Positions 1 to 5,084 of a stretch of 5,847 nt of DNA are shown piece after piece. This DNA is from Halococcaceae archaeon. GTDB lineage: Archaea > Halobacteriota > Halobacteria > Halobacteriales > Halalkalicoccaceae. Both the position numbers and the translations under genes were made by a program. The stretch's first letter is position 1. Every line of letters begins with the position of its first letter. The notes beneath the pieces were generated by a model, which saw only the letters and a list, made by a program, of their open reading frames with translations, had not been told where the DNA came from and did no database searches. The DNA lies in assembly GCA_007129135.1 (NCBI GenBank), contig SKWB01000137.1:1-5847 (forward strand). The letters are read 5' to 3'.

Positions 1-32
1 ATCATCGAGTAGAAGGCGGATCTCGCTAGCTG

Positions 33-140
33 CTCATAGGGATTATCGTAGTCAACCGGAGATCTCGCTGGCCGATCGACCGATCCCGTCTCTCGGTCCC
101 GAATTGGGAAATCTATGAACTCCTACGATAATCCCTCTCA
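33..140. repeat. Inverted-repeat-bounded ~100-bp segment, MITE-like or large stem-loop
   Basis: AGGGATTATCGTAG at 38-51 and its exact reverse complement CTACGATAATCCCT at 123-136 form a perfect 14-bp inverted repeat with a 71-base interior. CTCA occurs at 33-36, one base outside the left arm, and again at 137-140, directly outside the right arm, as a short target-site duplication would. The interior shows no gene. The right arm begins one base beyond the eif6 stop codon, and the second CTCA overlaps that stop. The interior and arms are less GC-rich than eif6. Inference: either a non-autonomous insertion (MITE-like, no transposase inside) or an RNA hairpin at the 3' end of the eif6 transcript. 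The repeat is seen directly; its nature is not established. I see nothing else I can support in 1-137. Confidence 0.5.
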
Positions 141-800
141 GTCGATGTAGCCCAGCGCGTCGTCGATCCGGCCCAGTTCGGGACCGGTCGTCTCCTCGCC
201 GACGACGTAGCCGGTCGCGTTCGCGACCAGCCCCGCCCCGACGAGCGGTGCGCCGTAGTTGATCGTCCCGATGTCGGCCGGAACCCCCAGCAGCCCCTCG
301 AGGAAGTCGAGCTCCTCGTCCGTGGCCTTCGGGTGACAGAGCACGCCCCGGTTCGTCGCCACGGCCGCCGCGCCCACGGTCCGGAGCGTGGCGAGGTCAC
401 CGCGCTCGACCGGGACGTCGAGGCCGTCTTCGACCGCCTTCACGGCCTCCCGGGAGAGATCGGGGTGGACGTACGCACCCGTATCGTTCGCCAGCACGAC
501 GTTGCCCGCCGCGTTGATCCGCCCGGGTAACTCGGTGACCGAGAGCCCCGCGTCCTCCAAGAGCTCGCGTTCGACGTCGGTGATCTGGCTGCTCACGACG
601 AGGCCGTTCCCGTTGCCGGCGGCGAGCGCGCCCACGGTCGAGGCACCGCCGATCGTCGCGGGGACCGCCGGAACGCCGAGCTCTCCGGCTATCTCCTCGC
701 GGGTGTCCTCGTCGGCGTCGCGCCGGACGAGCACACAGCTATCGGTCGCACGCGCGAAGACGCCGACGGCCGAGGAGCCGGAGAAGGTCGCCCGAAGCAC
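138..800 (-). CDS. eif6: Translation initiation factor aIF6 (ribosome anti-association factor)
   Basis: A 220-aa protein of the eIF6/aIF6 family, cytoplasmic, which binds the large ribosomal subunit and prevents premature joining with the small subunit. The length is typical of archaeal aIF6 (about 220 residues, pentein fold built of repeated units). Recognisable family segments are the N-terminal [13 protein letters not shown] (8-20), [14 protein letters not shown] (93-106) with AYVHPDLS after it, a repeat-like [19 protein letters not shown] (140-158), and [20 protein letters not shown] (181-200). I chose the GTG at 800 because homologues begin MLRA.F.GSS; the upstream in-frame extension to 896 overlaps rpl31e and looks like noise. 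The minus-strand sequence GGAG at 808-805 lies four bases before this GTG and can serve as a ribosome binding site. The gene follows the rpl31e stop by one base, so it is the third gene of the operon. Confidence 0.95.
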   Translation of the reverse strand: MLRATFSGSSAVGVFARATDSCVLVRRDADEDTREEIAGELGVPAVPATIGGASTVGALAAGNGNGLVVSSQITDVERELLEDAGLSVTELPGRINAAGNVVLANDTGAYVHPDLSREAVKAVEDGLDVPVERGDLATLRTVGAAAVATNRGVLCHPKATDEELDFLEGLLGVPADIGTINYGAPLVGAGLVANATGYVVGEETTGPELGRIDDALGYID

Positions 801-801
801 G

Positions 802-1080
802 TTACTCCGCGAGTTCGGCCTCGACGATCGACTCGCCGGCCTCCTGGAACCGGGCCGCCCGGACGCGGAGCTTTCGCGGAGGACGCTTCGACCCACGGGC
901 CCAGACGGCCTCGTTGATCGAGCTGTCGAGACGCACGTCGCCCTCGTCGACCTTGAAATGCTGGGCGAGGTGCGAGCGCACCAGCGACATCGCCTTCTTC
1001 GCGCGCTTGTGTTTCGCCTCGGCGTTCGCCTTCCGCAGCGGAACGGTCATCACCCGTTCCTCGAAGTCGCTCGCGCTCAT
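802..1080 (-). CDS. rpl31e: Large-subunit ribosomal protein L31e
   Basis: A 92-aa ribosomal protein of the L31e (eL31) family, located near the peptide exit tunnel of the archaeal and eukaryotic large subunit. Family features seen are the N-terminal [11 protein letters not shown] (8-18), the basic helix with [19 protein letters not shown] (24-42), the segment [15 protein letters not shown] (49-63), and the closing basic [12 protein letters not shown] (67-78). The ATG at 1080 matches the usual [10 protein letters not shown] start; a GTG one codon upstream (1083) is also in frame. The A at 1080 is shared by the rpl39e stop (TGA) and this ATG (TGATG), which suggests translational coupling, since no clear Shine-Dalgarno motif precedes it. 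The TAA stop is followed after one base by the eif6 GTG. Confidence 0.95.
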   Translation of the reverse strand: MSASDFEERVMTVPLRKANAEAKHKRAKKAMSLVRSHLAQHFKVDEGDVRLDSSINEAVWARGSKRPPRKLRVRAARFQEAGESIVEAELAE

Positions 1081-1232
1081 CACTCGTCGGTGTCGCTACG
1101 CCGCCAGTTTCGGCGTTTGGGGTTTCGCATCACGTCGCGGTCGGTCCGGATCATCACCCACGCCGGAACGCGCGTGTTCTGGCGCTCCAGTTTGGCGAGG
1201 CGCTTCTTCTTCGCCTTCGTCTTCTTACCCAT
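1080..1232 (-). CDS. rpl39e: Large-subunit ribosomal protein L39e
   Basis: A 50-aa, highly basic protein beginning [19 protein letters not shown] and continuing with [30 protein letters not shown] (read in two parts). The length and the pattern K.KKRLAK..RQN.R.P.W...RT.R.V..N.KRR.WRR are diagnostic of L39e (eL39), a tunnel-lining protein of archaeal and eukaryotic large subunits. It is the first gene of the rpl39e-rpl31e-eif6 operon, and its TGA overlaps the rpl31e ATG by one base. A TATA-like TTTTAAG lies about 29 bases upstream on the minus strand. The gene is diverged from the small acidic protein gene on the plus strand. Confidence 0.95.
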   Translation of the reverse strand: MGKKTKAKKKRLAKLERQNTRVPAWVMIRTDRDVMRNPKRRNWRRSDTDE

Positions 1233-1257
1233 AGTGCGCCCCCCTACCCGTCGGGCG

Positions 1258-1264
1258 CTTAAAA
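1258..1264 (-). promoter_or_regulatory. TATA-like box of the rpl39e-rpl31e-eif6 operon
   Basis: On the minus strand the sequence reads TTTTAAG, centred about 29 bases before the rpl39e ATG at 1232. This fits a short-leader or leaderless archaeal promoter. It is an AT island inside a very GC-rich intergenic region. The call is positional; no transcription start is known. Confidence 0.55.
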
Positions 1265-1272
1265 TCCTGTCC

Positions 1273-1278
1273 TTTTAA
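1273..1278 (+). promoter_or_regulatory. TTTTAA box, possible distal promoter of the PRC-like gene
   Basis: TTTTAA lies about 26 bases upstream of an in-frame ATG at 1302, which would add 14 residues to the small acidic protein. The motif is its own near-palindrome (TTAAAA on the other strand), so it could also contribute to the divergent rpl39e promoter. This is a weaker assignment than the TATAC at 1312-1316. Confidence 0.35.
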
Positions 1279-1311
1279 CGGTGCTCCGACCCCGCTATCG
1301 CATGGCCGGGC

Positions 1312-1316
1312 TATAC
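1312..1316 (+). promoter_or_regulatory. TATA-like box for the preferred start at 1344
   Basis: GGGCTATACCC surrounds TATAC, centred about 30 bases before the ATG at 1344. This is the usual spacing for a leaderless or very short-leader haloarchaeal transcript and supports translation starting at 1344 rather than further upstream. Confidence 0.45.
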
Positions 1317-1343
1317 CCGTCGGTTCGTCGTATCCTCACTCGC

Positions 1344-1580
1344 ATGCGAACCACGTTCACCGACGACGACGAGGGCAAAGAGGTCGTAAACGAGAGCGGC
1401 GACGAGATCGGCGTGGTCGAGGCCGTCGAGGACGGCTCCGCACACGTCAACCCGAACCCGGATCTCACCGACAGCATCTCCTCGAAACTCGGCTGGGGCG
1501 AGGCTGACGAGGAGACCTACCGGCTCGACGACGGCCGCGTCGAGCGGATCACCGAGAACCAGGTCGTCGTCCGCGACTGA
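1344..1580 (+). CDS. Small acidic haloarchaeal protein, PRC-barrel-like
   Basis: A 78-aa, very acidic protein. It opens MRTTFTDDDEGKEVVNESGD and has GDEIGVVEAVEDGSAHV (19-35), a pattern of short beta strands (k.V.n..G.eiG.V..v..g.a.V.p) like that of PRC-barrel proteins. A conserved-looking SKLGWGEAD (47-55) and a final RVERITENQVVVRD follow. It resembles a family of short haloarchaeal proteins with the same MR.TFTDDD start; their function is not known to me. The start at 1344 is chosen from that resemblance and from TATAC about 30 bases upstream. In-frame ATG 1302 would give 92 aa with a basic, dissimilar N-terminus. No membrane segment or signal is seen. It is transcribed away from the rpl39e operon and is probably monocistronic. 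The PRC relation is inference from strand pattern. Confidence 0.8.
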   Translation: MRTTFTDDDEGKEVVNESGDEIGVVEAVEDGSAHVNPNPDLTDSISSKLGWGEADEETYRLDDGRVERITENQVVVRD

Positions 1581-1594
1581 GTGTCGCTTCACCT

Positions 1595-1601
1595 CGTTTT
1601 G
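1595..1601 (+). terminator. Short T-tract after the PRC-like gene
   Basis: CGTTTTG follows the stop codon by about 15 bases. Archaeal terminators are often short T-runs, and this is the only one close to the 3' end. Four T residues are a minimal signal, so this is a weak call. Confidence 0.25.
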
Positions 1602-1666
1602 CGGGTTCGTACCTTCAGCACCGGGAGAGATCACCGACTCCCGATAGAATCAACACACGAAACGGA

Positions 1667-1915
1667 GAGCGTGTAATCAGCAGTCGGGTCGCTCACTCGA
1701 GCCTGCCGGAACGAGAGAACGGAGCGAATCATCACGGAGTGGCCCCGCTGGGGTTCGTGGAAGACGACGGCAGACCAGTCGAGGCCAACAGCTATGACAC
1801 CGTCGTCGGCGCGTTCGAAACGACCCAGACGGACGAACCGAGCGAACGAAAGGCGGCCGATCGGCTCGAGCGGTCCCGATCTGCAGTCAGCCGAGCGCTG
1901 GACCGTGCCGAACTC
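1667..1915 (+). pseudogene. Remnant of a serine recombinase (resolvase family) C-terminus
   Basis: The frame is open without a stop across this stretch. It reads ERVISSRV (from 1667), ERENGANHHG (from about 1709), APLGFVEDDGRPVEANSYD, then SERKAADRLERSRSAVSRAL and DRAEL. This matches the pattern I know from haloarchaeal serine recombinases: the end of the catalytic-domain long helix (ER.viSsR...gl.rAreng), the linker PLGF..ddG.lV...Y..V, and a terminal helix-turn-helix S.RKAA..L..SR..v.RAL.R.eL. The N-terminal catalytic part with its nucleophilic serine is absent. After DRAEL the usual short end is replaced by unrelated sequence running on to 2068 and overlapping the DUF6498 gene. I therefore call it a decayed 5'-truncated copy. 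An alternative is a small DNA-binding protein starting at GTG 1739 (109 aa), which is less likely because of the overlap. The family call rests on remembered pattern, not a search. Confidence 0.6.
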
Positions 1916-1997
1916 CAGTCCACCTCGGGTCGGTTCGTGCTGGCTGTGCGGCGGTCGGTGTGTACCGAACCGTCGTCGTTTCAGGGGGAACGAACGG

Positions 1998-2663
1998 CTA
2001 GTCCTCGACGGCCCGTAACGCCCGCTTGCGCTCGCGTCTGTGCTGGAGCAGATCGGCACAGGTCTTGAAAAACACCAACACGACGATCGCTCCAAACGGG
2101 TTCTGGGCGAGCAAGGCCACAGCCGCGCCGACGAAGACCGCACAGAAGAGCGCGGTAAACCGCGGCCCCGGTTCGACCAGCAACGAGACGGGGCCGCGGC
2201 GTTCGTACTCTCGGTCGCCGAGATACTCGCACCAGTACGAAACGAGATGGGAGACGACGAGGCTGGCAGCGACGAGGGCGACGACGGACGGACTCGCGGG
2301 CTCGATCGGGATGTCCTCCTCAACGACCGGGACGCCTGCGATGACCACACCCAAAAAGAGCCAGACGGTGGCGTATTGCTGAACGAACGCGTCCACGATC
2401 TCTCGATTCGGCTTGCCGATGTACGAACGAGGGCGTTCGCCGTCGATGTCCGCCCACGAACGAATCGATTCGGGATCGTCGGTCCCCTCTGCCCTGCGGA
2501 TCTTCGCGACGTAGATCGCCCCGATGACGCCAGCCTCGAGCCAGTAGGCCAGCAAGAGAGCGTGAGCCTGCCAGTCGTACCACCAGATCAGGAGCAGCGA
2601 CGCGAGGTTTCCCGAGAGTACCCCGACGAACGCCGTCTGCGATCGTTTCCAGGATGACCGCAT
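1998..2663 (-). CDS. DUF6498-like multi-spanning membrane protein
   Basis: A 221-aa integral membrane protein of unknown function. About six hydrophobic segments are visible, roughly at residues 12-29, 34-54, 93-114, 124-147, 168-187 and 190-206, separated by a charged loop at 55-90 (RRAEGTDDPESIRSW, then GERPRSYIGK). The segment GNLASLLLIWWYDW followed by LLAYWLEAGVIGAIYVAKI, the SHLVSYWCEYL motif and a basic C-terminus (LLQHRRERKRALRAVED) resemble the DUF6498 family common in haloarchaea. Start: ATG 2663, with a TATTATTAA box about 25 bases upstream. It is convergent with the recombinase remnant and lies in a less GC-rich stretch (two 60-base lines counted by hand give 55% versus 68% in eif6). 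Some hydrophilic residues (E43, H139, H208) might be functional, but nothing here shows a reaction. The gene appears intact. Confidence 0.8.
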   Translation of the reverse strand: MRSSWKRSQTAFVGVLSGNLASLLLIWWYDWQAHALLLAYWLEAGVIGAIYVAKIRRAEGTDDPESIRSWADIDGERPRSYIGKPNREIVDAFVQQYATVWLFLGVVIAGVPVVEEDIPIEPASPSVVALVAASLVVSHLVSYWCEYLGDREYERRGPVSLLVEPGPRFTALFCAVFVGAAVALLAQNPFGAIVVLVFFKTCADLLQHRRERKRALRAVED

Positions 2664-2682
2664 ACTAGATGTGGATGACTGG

Positions 2683-2692
2683 GTTAATAATA
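2683..2692 (-). promoter_or_regulatory. TATA box of the DUF6498-like gene
   Basis: The minus strand reads GTATTATTAA, the most AT-rich stretch in the window, centred about 25 bases before the ATG at 2663. This fits a leaderless archaeal transcript. A short palindrome (CTGT-N4-ACAG, 2703-2714) lies about ten bases further upstream. Confidence 0.65.
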
Positions 2693-2702
2693 CACTTTTG
2701 AT

Positions 2703-2714
2703 CTGTCAGTACAG
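2703..2714. promoter_or_regulatory. Short palindrome upstream of the DUF6498-like gene
   Basis: CTGTCAGTACAG has inverted halves CTGT and ACAG with a four-base centre. It lies just upstream of the TATA box of the minus-strand gene, where an activator or other regulator could bind. It contains TGTCAG (2704-2709), the half-site of the better palindrome at 3545-3563. At this length chance is possible. Confidence 0.25.
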
Positions 2715-2783
2715 GAACCGCGATGCTCGTCGGTGGTGCGACCCCGCGAGTTCCCTTGATGCCGAACCACTGATCCGGGGCGC

Positions 2784-2816
2784 GAGACCTCCGACGAGGG
2801 GTCGCGCGGCGGTCTC
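2784..2816 (-). terminator. Possible stem-loop downstream of thpR
   Basis: GAGACC (2784-2789) pairs with GGTCTC (2811-2816). CCG (2791-2793) pairs inside it with CGG (2807-2809), with one unpaired base on each side between the two stems. The structure starts seven bases beyond the thpR stop on the minus strand. It has no T-run, so it may stabilise the mRNA end or be incidental. Apart from this and the DUF6498 promoter, I see nothing in 2664-2822. Confidence 0.25.
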
Positions 2817-2822
2817 CACTGC

Positions 2823-3377
2823 TCAGAGCGGAAAGCGCTCCACTGTGCTGTAGACCGGTCCCTCGGGCGTGAGCGAACTCTCCGTGAGCCTGACCTCCTC
2901 GACGTGCATCTCGCCCACGACGGGCGCGCGACCCGTGACGACCTCCCGTACCACCTCCTTCCCGCCAGCGTGATCCATCCGCGCGAGGGTGACGTGCGGG
3001 GTGAACTCGTGTTCCTCCGGGTCGAAGCCGCCCCCGACCGTCCGAGCTTCGATCGCTCCCTGCAGCCGGCTCAGGTCCTCCGCACCCTCCTCGACGCCGA
3101 ACCAGACCACGCTGATGTACTCCAGCGAGGGGAAGACCCCCAGCCCGCCGAACTGGGCGACGAACGGCGTGACCTCGCTCTCCTCGACGCCGCGTTCGAT
3201 CGCCGCCGAGAGCTCCTCCACCCGATCCTCGTCCGTCTCGCCGAGGAACTTCAGCGTGAGGTGGGCTTGGCTCGGATCGGTGAACCGGAGGCCGTCGGCG
3301 GACGCGAACGCCTCCTGCAGGTCGGCGATCGGGTCGGCGAGGTCCGGCGGGAGGTCGACGCTGACGAACAGTCGCAT
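2823..3377 (-). CDS. thpR: RNA 2',3'-cyclic phosphodiesterase (ThpR/LigT family)
   Basis: A 184-aa soluble protein of the 2H phosphoesterase superfamily, of the usual length for ThpR (about 180-190). It begins MRLFVSVDLPPDL, as family members do. The two catalytic signatures are HLTL at 39-42 (in AHLTLKFLGE) and HVTL at 128-131 (in FTPHVTLARM); the two histidines and threonines hydrolyse 2',3'-cyclic phosphate ends of RNA to 2'-phosphate, and some members show a 2'-5' RNA ligase activity in vitro. The start at ATG 3377 is set by this N-terminus; the in-frame extension to 3518 is basic and unrelated. On the minus strand a weak TATA-like TCAAAT occurs about 25 bases upstream. The gene is divergent from the PH-domain membrane protein and probably monocistronic. 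The physiological substrate in haloarchaea (tRNA halves or splicing ends) is inference. Confidence 0.93.
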   Translation of the reverse strand: MRLFVSVDLPPDLADPIADLQEAFASADGLRFTDPSQAHLTLKFLGETDEDRVEELSAAIERGVEESEVTPFVAQFGGLGVFPSLEYISVVWFGVEEGAEDLSRLQGAIEARTVGGGFDPEEHEFTPHVTLARMDHAGGKEVVREVVTGRAPVVGEMHVEEVRLTESSLTPEGPVYSTVERFPL

Positions 3378-3544
3378 GGATCGGGTTCGCGGGCGGGGGA
3401 TTTGAGCGTTTGGCGCGGTGTCGGACGGGCGGCGGTGGCCTCGGTTCGCGTGGCGCCGTGCGCCCGCGAACCGAACGGGGGAGGGCTGGCGCGGTCCGCT
3501 CGCCGTCGGTGATCGCACGAGGCTCCTCGAGCCACACCGACGCT

Positions 3545-3563
3545 TGTCAGTTCTCTCCTGACA
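3545..3563. promoter_or_regulatory. Palindromic site TGTCAG-N7-CTGACA, possible operator
   Basis: TGTCAG (3545-3550) and CTGACA (3558-3563) are perfect inverted 6-mers with a seven-base spacer, a form suited to a dimeric helix-turn-helix regulator. The site ends seven bases before the TATA-like box of the downstream gene, so a bound protein could affect TBP/TFB access. The rest of the 227-base divergent intergenic region (3378-3604) shows no gene or RNA that I can support. Confidence 0.4.
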
Positions 3564-3570
3564 CCAGAGC

Positions 3571-3578
3571 TTTGTATC
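3571..3578 (+). promoter_or_regulatory. TATA-like box before the PH-domain membrane protein
   Basis: TTTGTATC is centred about 30 bases before the GTG at 3605, a position expected for a leaderless or short-leader archaeal transcript. It is the only AT-rich octamer in this part of the intergenic region. It supports the GTG at 3605 over upstream in-frame starts. Confidence 0.5.
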
Positions 3579-3604
3579 GGCCTCCAGTAACGAGGAACCG
3601 AGCC

Positions 3605-4615
3605 GTGTCCCCCTCGCTCCCCGACGACCTCGACACCCCCGACGTGGGCTTCGTCGCCGCCTCGGGCGTCTACGCCGCGGCGACGCTCACGGGTGCGTTC
3701 ATCACTGCGGGGGCCGCCGCCGGCGCGGAGGTCTCGACGCTCTTCGGCGGCGTGACCACCACCGTGACGGTCGGTCTCGTCCTCGGATCTCTCCTCGCGA
3801 GTCGGAGCGAGGGACTGGCCGAACGGATCGGCAGCAGCCTCCGGTCGCGCCTGCTCGCCTTCTCCGTACCCGTCGGTTTCGGTGCGCTCTCGCTCGGCGC
3901 GCTGGTCTCCCCGCTCCCGGTCGGGGCGGCCGTCGGTGCCGGCCTCGGGGCGCTCGTCACGGGGCTCTGCGGGTGGGGGATCGCCTCGATGGGCCGCTCG
4001 CGCTACGCCCGTGCGGTCGTCTCGGACGATCCGATCCTGACTGTCCCGCAGCTGAACCCGAGACAGCACTGGTGGATGGGCGGAATATCGGTCTCGTCCG
4101 TTCTCCTCGGGGGATCGATCCTCGCGATGGGCGGTGGCTCCTCCGAGTTCGCAGGGTTCTACCTCGTCGCGATGGGACTCATCTTCCTGCTCTTCACCGT
4201 CGTCATGCTCTACAACCGGAGCCGCGACGAGGACTCGCGGCGAAGGGGACGGCTTCCCAGTCGCTTCGGGAGCGGGCGGTCGTTCGACCTCGGCGATCCA
4301 CTCGATCCCGAACACCTCCCGGAGCTTCGGGTCCACGATGAGGGGATCGTCACACATTCCGGTGGTGTGGAACGGCGTTTCGTCCCGTGGGAACGAGTGA
4401 CGGACGTCAGTCTCTCGGACGACGAACTCCGGATCTCGATCCGCCGTGGACTCGACCTCCGGTGTAAACGATCGGCGATCGACGACCCCGAGGCGGCCGC
4501 CGAGACGATCGAACGGGTGCGCTCGGAGGCAAAGCGCGGACCCGTCGAGGACGCCCGTGAGCGGTACGACGCACCGGAAACCGGGAGACTAGAGTTCGAG
4601 ACCGAGGTCGAGTAG
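3605..4615 (+). CDS. Six-TM membrane protein with C-terminal PH-like domain
   Basis: A 336-aa protein of unknown function. After a short acidic N-terminus (MSPSLPDDLDTPDVG) come about six hydrophobic segments, near residues 15-37, 46-64, 84-103, 105-127, 156-175 and 183-203. A basic/acidic stretch YNRSRDEDSRRRGRLPSR (203-220) then leads to a soluble tail. Residues about 238-305 look like a bacterial PH domain (bPH/YdbT/DUF304 type): LPELRVHDEGIVTHSGG, then RRFVPWERVTDVSLSDDELRI with the PW-E-ITDV motif, then a strand and a final helix (PEAAAETIERVRSEAKR). The end is acidic. Start: GTG 3605, first codon after a TATA-like box; upstream codons in the same frame are basic and noncoding-like. Its stop lies two bases from the stop of the convergent SHOCT gene. 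The PH tail should face the cytoplasm by the positive-inside rule; a role in membrane homeostasis or signalling is speculation. Confidence 0.8.
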   Translation: MSPSLPDDLDTPDVGFVAASGVYAAATLTGAFITAGAAAGAEVSTLFGGVTTTVTVGLVLGSLLASRSEGLAERIGSSLRSRLLAFSVPVGFGALSLGALVSPLPVGAAVGAGLGALVTGLCGWGIASMGRSRYARAVVSDDPILTVPQLNPRQHWWMGGISVSSVLLGGSILAMGGGSSEFAGFYLVAMGLIFLLFTVVMLYNRSRDEDSRRRGRLPSRFGSGRSFDLGDPLDPEHLPELRVHDEGIVTHSGGVERRFVPWERVTDVSLSDDELRISIRRGLDLRCKRSAIDDPEAAAETIERVRSEAKRGPVEDARERYDAPETGRLEFETEVE

Positions 4616-4617
4616 AC

Positions 4618-4977
4618 TCAGTCTGCCCGCTCCAGCGAGAGCTCCTCGGTCTCCACACCCGCCCGGTCCGCGCGTTCGTTCGCGTCGATCAGTCTGTCCA
4701 GCCGGTCTTCGAACTCCCGCTCCGTGAGTTCGCCCGCGGCGTAGCGCGCCTGGAGACGGGTGACGGGATCGACCTGGACCTCCGTCCCCTCGTCATCCGT
4801 TCCGACGCGCTCCATCAGGTACCAGACGAGGAAGACGCTCACGACGAGCAGCGCGGTGATCGCGACGGCGTAGATCGGTCCGGCGAAGAGCAGGGCCGCG
4901 ATGATGACGATGTCGGCGAGGACGAACTTGATGACGAAGATCTCGGTGAGATCGTACTTCCCGCCGCTGTCTCCCAT
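4618..4977 (-). CDS. Two-TM protein with C-terminal SHOCT domain
   Basis: A 119-aa membrane protein. Two hydrophobic segments at about 14-32 (FVIKFVLADIVIIAALLF) and 34-53 (PIYAVAITALLVVSVFLVWY) form a hairpin. An acidic linker follows (GTDDEGTEVQVD), then a SHOCT domain at about 70-97: DPVTRLQARYAAGELTEREFE and DRLDRLID, with the usual P...L..rya.GEit.eEfe..l..L pattern. SHOCT is a short helical module often found at the ends of membrane proteins and thought to mediate oligomerisation; no enzymatic function is expected. Start: ATG 4977, with a TTATT box about 26 bases upstream. It is convergent with the PH-domain membrane protein gene (two bases between stops) and divergent from the TPR gene. 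Length and layout are typical of haloarchaeal SHOCT proteins. Confidence 0.88.
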   Translation of the reverse strand: MGDSGGKYDLTEIFVIKFVLADIVIIAALLFAGPIYAVAITALLVVSVFLVWYLMERVGTDDEGTEVQVDPVTRLQARYAAGELTEREFEDRLDRLIDANERADRAGVETEELSLERAD

Positions 4978-5000
4978 GTTCGGGATTTCGAGCGGGTGAG

Positions 5001-5005
5001 AATAA
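5001..5005 (-). promoter_or_regulatory. TATA-like box of the SHOCT gene
   Basis: The minus strand reads GCTTATTCTC, with TTATT centred about 26 bases before the ATG at 4977. This is the standard spacing for a leaderless haloarchaeal transcript, in otherwise GC-rich sequence. Confidence 0.55.
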
Positions 5006-5054
5006 GCGCTGGGGGCGGCCCGGACCTCGGAAGACGGAACGCTCGTGCGCAGGC

Positions 5055-5061
5055 GTTTTAC
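5055..5061 (+). promoter_or_regulatory. TATA-like box of the TPR gene (and downstream partner)
   Basis: GTTTTAC is centred about 27 bases before the ATG at 5085, giving a probable leaderless transcript. Because the TPR stop overlaps the next start, this promoter probably drives both genes. It lies about 55 bases from the divergent SHOCT promoter. Confidence 0.55.
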
Positions 5062-5084
5062 CCGCCGGTCGCCAATCCGGACCT

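Noticed and set aside
2..118. Open plus frame at the left edge (ending TGA near 118), and ATC ATC GAG TAG at 1-12 as a possible gene end
   Set aside because: Both are too short and lack recognisable motifs; the first runs through the inverted-repeat segment. A convergent gene ending at 12 is possible but cannot be supported.
388..1278. Long plus-strand open frame opposite eif6, rpl31e and rpl39e
   Set aside because: It is antisense to three well-recognised genes, is rich in R, S, P and A as GC-rich shadows are, and shows no known motif.
2040..2657. Plus-strand frame opposite the DUF6498-like gene
   Set aside because: The minus-strand protein has clear membrane segments and its own TATA box; the plus frame is a charged shadow without family resemblance.
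2665..3537. Second minus-strand frame across thpR
   Set aside because: It is P/R-rich and lacks motifs, while the thpR frame has both HxTx signatures.
3251..4357. Long minus-strand open frame opposite the PH-domain membrane protein
   Set aside because: It overlaps thpR and is antisense to the membrane protein, with low-complexity R/E/G-rich sequence; it is a GC-driven shadow.
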